Origin: a bacterium | GTDB taxonomy: Bacteria > Bacillota > Clostridia > Oscillospirales > Acutalibacteraceae | Assembly (NCBI GenBank): GCA_020625635.1 | Contig: JAHLBL010000063.1 | Location: 1-8,401, forward strand | Reading direction: 5' to 3' | DNA: 8,401 bases | Position numbers and translations under genes: made by a program | In this document: one piece after another, positions 5,893-8,401 of the stretch | How the letters are laid out: each line of letters opens with the position of its first letter | How positions within the stretch are numbered: position 1 is the stretch's first letter | The notes under the pieces: generated by a model | Databases searched by the model: none | What the model saw: the letters and a program-made list of their open reading frames with translations, nothing else | Told to the model about the DNA's origin: nothing

Positions 5893-6040
5893 ATTTTACC
5901 TCCGTTTAATAATAAGGAAGCGCGGTCAGCGCGTCCGCTTTCGTATAGCCGTCTCCGTTTTTTGGGTGTTGTTATCGAAAAGAGTTTTGCCGGATAACGA
6001 CTTGTATTTTTATGTAACTTTTGATTTCTTTCCAATTACA
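5893..6040 (-). other. Non-coding pheS leader between the T-box terminator and the start codon
   Basis: About 148 nt separate the T-box terminator from pheS, and I see no credible gene in either strand. A hairpin is possible with GTTATC / GATAAC as outer arms (5998-5993 and 5976-5971 on the minus strand) and AAAA/TTTT inside. A GC-rich stretch at about 5917-5940 can fold with GCGC arms. Neither is followed by a T-run, so they are not terminators. The last bases are the GGAGG ribosome site of pheS. Confidence 0.5.
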
Positions 6041-6300
6041 TAAAAAGAAAACGTCCCTCCGATAATGGAAGGGACGAAAAATACATAGTATAATCCGCGG
6101 TACCACCCTTGGTTCCTGCTCAAAGAGCAAACACTCCCGTGACCGTTAACGGTGTCAGTCCGTCAGAACCTACTGTTGTTTCAGTCCTGCCGCTCAGAAG
6201 GGAACTTCATATTCCGTGCAAAGCCGTCACTTTCAGCCTCGGTGAACGGTCTCTTTACGATGCGCCGTGGAATACTACTTCCTTCGTCCTCGCGTTATCT
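6041..6300 (-). promoter_or_regulatory. T-box leader controlling pheST, specifier candidate UUC (Phe)
   Basis: This is a minus-strand leader of about 260 nt. The diagnostic T-box AAGGGTGGTACCGCGG lies at 6110-6095; the variable base after UGG is U, which pairs with discriminator A73 of tRNA-Phe. Stem I can be built with GAAGG / CCTTC as lower helix, an AGTA bulge on the 5' side, TATTCC / GGAATA above, and GAAG-TTC-C on the 3' side. The TTC at 6204-6202 is the likely specifier for Phe. A short GCTC-TTT-GAGC hairpin (6128-6118) stands before the T-box, as stem III does. The T-box AAGGG can pair with CCCTT in the terminator to form the antiterminator. Uncharged tRNA-Phe should stabilise that form and turn pheST on. 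By spacing to other T-boxes the specifier could be read one base earlier (GUU), but the downstream genes make UUC the better reading. Confidence 0.95.
6047..6076 (-). terminator. Regulated terminator of the pheST T-box
   Basis: On the minus strand, CGTCCCTTC (from 6076) pairs with GGAGGGACG (to 6052), a 9-bp stem with one G-U pair, and TTTTCTTTTT follows. Its 5' arm contains CCCTT, complementary to AAGGG of the T-box. Terminator and antiterminator are therefore mutually exclusive, as expected for transcription-attenuating T-boxes. Confidence 0.95.
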
Positions 6301-6306
6301 TTTGCT

Positions 6307-6335
6307 ATTTTACCATTTTCCAATCTATTATTCAA
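6307..6335 (-). promoter_or_regulatory. Promoter of the pheST T-box transcript
   Basis: On the minus strand, TTGAAT (6335-6330) is followed by a 17-bp spacer and TAAAAT (6312-6307). The predicted start near 6300 leaves the complete stem I in the transcript. The -35 box lies 8 bp from the -35 box of the divergent plus-strand promoter. Confidence 0.8.
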
Positions 6336-6343
6336 GTCTTTTG

Positions 6344-6372
6344 TTGAAATTTTTTTGTTCTTGTGTTATTAT
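6344..6372 (+). promoter_or_regulatory. Promoter of the membrane protein / nnrD operon
   Basis: TTGAAA (6344-6349) is followed by a T-rich 17-bp spacer and TATTAT (6367-6372). The predicted start near 6379 gives a leader of about 27 nt containing only the AAAGGAG ribosome site (6393-6399). It is divergent from, and nearly touching, the pheST promoter. Confidence 0.8.
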
Positions 6373-6405
6373 TTTAGATAGATTTGTTTTTCAAAGGAGA
6401 AGGTT

Positions 6406-6957
6406 ATGAACGATATTTTTATTGAACAGCTTGTGAAGAAAAAACGCACAATCCGTGACAGGATTATTTTTATAATGGTTATACTTTTTGTTGTGCTTAT
6501 TCCTGTGTCAGCGCTGCTTATGGTGCACGTGTTCGGCAAGAACGTCGGCTACTTCGCTTACATCTCGATTTTCCTGTTCTTTTTCGGCATATGGTTCATC
6601 TGGTTCGTACGTTCTCACCAGAATCAGGAATTCGAGTACCAGATGGTTTCGGATACGCTCGTCGTCAGTAAGATCATCGCTAAGCGCAAGCGTAAGGAAA
6701 TGCTCAGACTTGATGTGCGCAAGATAGATATGCTCGGTAAGCTGAACGAGATCGACAAGAGCAACCAGACGCTCGTTAAGGTATACGACGCGGCTGAGAA
6801 GTCCTCCGATTACGAGAACACCTACTGTGCCGTTTTCCTCGGCGCGACAGGCAGCAAGCGCGGACTTTTCTTCAACCCCAACGAGAGGGTGCTTGAGGCT
6901 ATGAAGCCCTATCTCAAAAAGGAAATCGTGCTCAAGCTGTTTTACAACAGAGGTTGA
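6406..6957 (+). CDS. Two-helix membrane protein with cytoplasmic C-terminal domain, function unknown
   Basis: This 183-aa protein has a basic N-terminus (VKKKRTIRDR), two hydrophobic helices at about residues 19-42 and 47-68, and a charged domain of about 115 residues. The domain starts with beta-like segments (NQEFEYQMVSDTLVVSKIIA at 73-92, KRKRKEMLRLDVRKI at 93-107) and ends in a helix (ERVLEAMKPYLKKEIVLKLF). Topology should place both ends in the cytoplasm. The order of two helices followed by a beta-rich domain recalls small bacterial PH-like membrane proteins. From memory it resembles the clostridial family DUF6106, but I cannot confirm this. ATG 6406 has AAAGGAG 6 nt upstream. It is the first gene of an operon with nnrD: its stop at 6955-6957 is two bases before the next ATG, so translation is probably coupled. 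I infer no link to NAD(P)H repair beyond co-transcription. Confidence 0.85.
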   Translation: MNDIFIEQLVKKKRTIRDRIIFIMVILFVVLIPVSALLMVHVFGKNVGYFAYISIFLFFFGIWFIWFVRSHQNQEFEYQMVSDTLVVSKIIAKRKRKEMLRLDVRKIDMLGKLNEIDKSNQTLVKVYDAAEKSSDYENTYCAVFLGATGSKRGLFFNPNERVLEAMKPYLKKEIVLKLFYNRG

Positions 6958-6959
6958 TT

Positions 6960-7808
6960 ATGCGCTTTCAGATTGACGAAAACGTCGCTAAATCAGCGCT
7001 TATTAAGCGCATCCCCGATTCCGACAAGCTTACTGTCGGCACAATGCTCAGCATCTGCGGCAGCTACGGAATGGCTGGCGCGGCTATTATGTCCTCGCTC
7101 GCGGCTTTGCGCAGCGGAATAGGACTGCTGAAGCTTTGCGTACCCGGAAGGCTCTATCCGATTATGGCGGCAGCTGTTCCCGAGGCGGTATTTATTCCTG
7201 TAGAGAATTATAACGATTTTGATTTTGAGTCAAAGTCACGTTTCTGTTCATCCGTCCTTATCGGCTGCGGGCTCGGTATTAACGACGGCACGCGTTCCGT
7301 TGTGCGCAAGGTTGTTACACAGTGTACGGTTCCCGCGGTTATTGACGCCGACGCGCTTAATATTGTCGCTGAGGATGCCGACATTCTGCTCGGCGCTAAG
7401 TCACGGCTCATTCTCACTCCGCACGAGCGTGAGTTCTCGAGACTTACGGGAATTGAGGTCGATGAAATACGTCGAAACAGGGAGGAGCACGCTCTTCGGT
7501 TTGCCGAAAAATACGGCGTTGTCCTCGTCCTGAAAGGTCATCACACGATCGTCGCTTCACCCGACGGAGACCTGTGGATAAATGAATATCGCGGAAACGC
7601 GGGAATGGCGTGCGGCGGCAGCGGAGACGTACTAGCAGGTATTATCGCCTCTATTACTGCCCAGAATCCCCAGCCCTTAAAGACAGCCTGTGCGGGCGTT
7701 TATATTCACGCCGCGGCGGGTGACTGCGCGAGGGACGAATACGGAGAGATTTCCATGCTCCCCACAGACACTATTTCCATGCTTCCAAAGATTTTTAAAA
7801 CTTTATAA
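6960..7808 (+). CDS. nnrD: ADP/ATP-dependent NAD(P)H-hydrate dehydratase (YjeF C-terminal type)
   Basis: This 282-aa enzyme of the ribokinase-like fold dehydrates the damaged hydrates of NADH and NADPH (NADHX, NADPHX) back to active cofactor using a nucleotide; bacterial members usually use ADP. Visible signatures are GSYGMAGAAIMSSLAALRSG (34-53), CGLGIN (103-108), PAVIDADALNI (125-135), LTPHEREFSRL (152-162), VLVLKGHHTIV (188-198) and RGNAGMACGGSGDVLAGI (211-228), the last containing the catalytic Asp. It is the stand-alone dehydratase domain; the N-terminal epimerase (NnrE) is not fused and not in the window. I prefer ATG 6960, because AGAGG lies 6 nt upstream; an in-frame TTG at 6954 would overlap the previous stop but directly abuts AGAGG. 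It is the second gene of its operon. No strong terminator follows immediately. Confidence 0.94.
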   Translation: MRFQIDENVAKSALIKRIPDSDKLTVGTMLSICGSYGMAGAAIMSSLAALRSGIGLLKLCVPGRLYPIMAAAVPEAVFIPVENYNDFDFESKSRFCSSVLIGCGLGINDGTRSVVRKVVTQCTVPAVIDADALNIVAEDADILLGAKSRLILTPHEREFSRLTGIEVDEIRRNREEHALRFAEKYGVVLVLKGHHTIVASPDGDLWINEYRGNAGMACGGSGDVLAGIIASITAQNPQPLKTACAGVYIHAAAGDCARDEYGEISMLPTDTISMLPKIFKTL

Positions 7809-7893
7809 TATACTCATTTGCTTTTTCATATAATCATTAGTAGTATTGGCTCAAAAGTCAAAAGGAGTCTCTTATTACTTATATTGCTATATT

Positions 7894-7981
7894 GATAGTG
7901 AAAAGTTCCAAGCGGAAAGTAATAAAAACATTTAACTATTAGAATGTTTTACCGCTTTTTCACTTACAACTTATCACTATT
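7894..7981. repeat. 86-nt nested imperfect palindrome with competing 3' arm
   Basis: The outer arms are TAGTGAAAAGTT (7896-7907) and AACTTATCACTA (7968-7979), 11 of 12 pairs. A middle stem is AAGCGG (7910-7915) with CCGCTT (7952-7957). The inner stem is AAAACATT (7925-7932) with AATGTTTT (7943-7950) around a 10-nt loop. A second copy of the 3' partner, TTTTCACT (7957-7964), can also pair with AGTGAAAA (7897-7904), so two folds compete. CCGCTTTTT could act as a weak terminator of nnrD. Alternatives are a small palindromic mobile element (MITE or REP-like) or a structured RNA. I recognise no known class. Confidence 0.55.
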
Positions 7982-8001
7982 TAAATGCGTACATTTAATC
8001 G

Positions 8002-8040
8002 GGGCAGCTCTTATAGTTTTGAGCTGCCCTCAATTTGTTT
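8002..8040 (+). terminator. Intrinsic terminator before the lipoprotein gene
   Basis: GGGCAGCTC (8002-8010) pairs perfectly with GAGCTGCCC (8021-8029) around a 10-nt loop, followed by TCAATTTGTTTTC. The stem is strong but the T-run is interrupted. It lies about 200 bp after nnrD and 49 bp before the next start, so it could end the nnrD transcript or attenuate read-through into the lipoprotein gene. Confidence 0.75.
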
Positions 8041-8078
8041 TCGTGCTCGTTGCGGGCTGAAAGGTTATGGAGATTGAT

Positions 8079-8401
8079 ATGAAAAAGCTGTTTTTATTTT
8101 TAATTCCGATTTTTATTCTGCTGTGTTCGTGCTCAGCCAAGCCCGCCGAGCTGAAACGCTCATTTTCGGCCGAGGTCGTCTCGCGGTACAACGACGTAAA
8201 AATCAAAGCCGACCTGACTGCCGACGAGGGGCGCATTATAACACTGCGGATCAAGTCGCCTTCGTCAATGAAGGACTGCACTTACACTTATAAGGAGGGA
8301 AAGGTTATTGTCTCGGGCAGCTCGCTTAAGATCACAGCCGATGATAACTACCTTCCGAATACCGCCTTTGCGCAGGTGCTCCGAAATATTTTAATCAGTC
8401 T
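8079..8401 (+). CDS. Putative lipoprotein, N-terminal part (runs off the window)
   Basis: The reading frame stays open to the window end, giving 107 residues and no stop. Residues 1-18 are a lipoprotein signal: MKK, a hydrophobic stretch (LFLFLIPIFILL), then a C-S-C lipobox (LCSC) with the likely lipidated Cys at residue 18. The protein should be anchored outside the cytoplasmic membrane. The mature part (FSAEVVSRYNDVKIKADLTA, residues 29-48, then RIITLRIKSPSSM) looks beta-rich and may be LolA-like, similar to Bacillus YdcC, which in that genome lies among acpS and alr genes. NnrD upstream fits that neighbourhood, but the fold is inferred. I chose ATG 8079, since GGAG lies 6 nt upstream; in-frame ATG 8067 has AAAGG only 2 nt away and would put charged residues before the signal. 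A terminator lies just upstream, so its promoter is unclear. Confidence 0.75.
   Translation, partial: MKKLFLFLIPIFILLCSCSAKPAELKRSFSAEVVSRYNDVKIKADLTADEGRIITLRIKSPSSMKDCTYTYKEGKVIVSGSSLKITADDNYLPNTAFAQVLRNILIS

Larger units (their letters stand above)
7809..8078 (+). other. AT-rich 270-bp intergenic region after nnrD
   Basis: No ORF with an ordinary start and ribosome site is visible here. The first 85 bases are AT-rich and unremarkable apart from AAAAGGAG at 7860-7867, a ribosome-site look-alike with no ATG, GTG or TTG at proper distance (an ATT lies 6 nt on and opens 22 codons to TAG 7942). A nested hairpin occupies 7894-7981 and an intrinsic terminator 8002-8040. I found no convincing promoter for the lipoprotein gene that follows. 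Confidence 0.6.

Noticed and set aside
7860..7942. Possible 22-codon peptide after AAAAGGAG, starting at ATT 7874 and ending at TAG 7942
   Set aside because: ATT is a very rare start; the next possible starts (TTG 7892, GTG 7898) are too far from the ribosome-site look-alike, and the reading runs into the hairpin arms. Too weak to call a gene.
8030..8281. 83-aa open frame on the minus strand
   Set aside because: Overlaps the lipoprotein gene, whose signal peptide, lipobox and ribosome site are clear; the minus frame has no supporting feature.

Overview
The window reads as ordinary chromosome from a mid-GC Firmicute of class Clostridia, most likely in the Ruminococcaceae/Oscillospiraceae group. 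This rests on three things: a T-box ahead of pheST, an IreB-family gene, and protein sequences that look clostridial. The genus is an inference and was not tested. I found no phage, transposase, CRISPR array, rRNA or tRNA gene, and no multi-gene system that looks new. The more unusual material is regulatory or structural.

Layout. Positions 1-510 (+) are the 3' end of pnp (KH and S1 domains and an Arg/Gly-rich tail). A 122-bp gap with a 12-bp inverted repeat follows, then a PF06541-type membrane protein at 633-1352 (+) whose start region lies in a perfect 13-bp hairpin. A bidirectional terminator at about 1357-1390 separates it from a minus-strand block. That block holds a 91-aa two-helix membrane protein with its own consensus promoter (1389-1664), a 97-aa protein of unknown function (1781-2074), an IreB/YrzL-family gene (2092-2340, TTG start), pheT (2461-4827) and pheS (4840-5892). 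The ireB and 97-aa genes form a two-gene operon with its own promoter and terminator. pheST forms a second operon behind a complete T-box leader (about 6041-6300) with a UUC specifier candidate.

Back-to-back promoters at 6307-6372 drive pheST leftward and a plus-strand pair rightward. The pair is a 183-aa two-helix membrane protein (6406-6957) and an ADP/ATP-dependent NAD(P)H-hydrate dehydratase (6960-7808). A 270-bp AT-rich gap follows, holding an 86-nt nested hairpin and a terminator. The window ends in a truncated lipoprotein gene (8079-8401+).

Functionally these are housekeeping genes: RNA turnover, phenylalanyl-tRNA synthesis under tRNA-Phe control, repair of damaged NAD(P)H, and a small regulator that in relatives links Ser/Thr kinase signalling to cell-wall synthesis. 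The places most worth a second look are the nested hairpin at 7894-7981, the repeat pair after pnp, the hairpin over the start of the 633 gene, the inverted repeat in the ireB promoter, the unknown partner of ireB, and the atypical cysteine-rich PheS segment.
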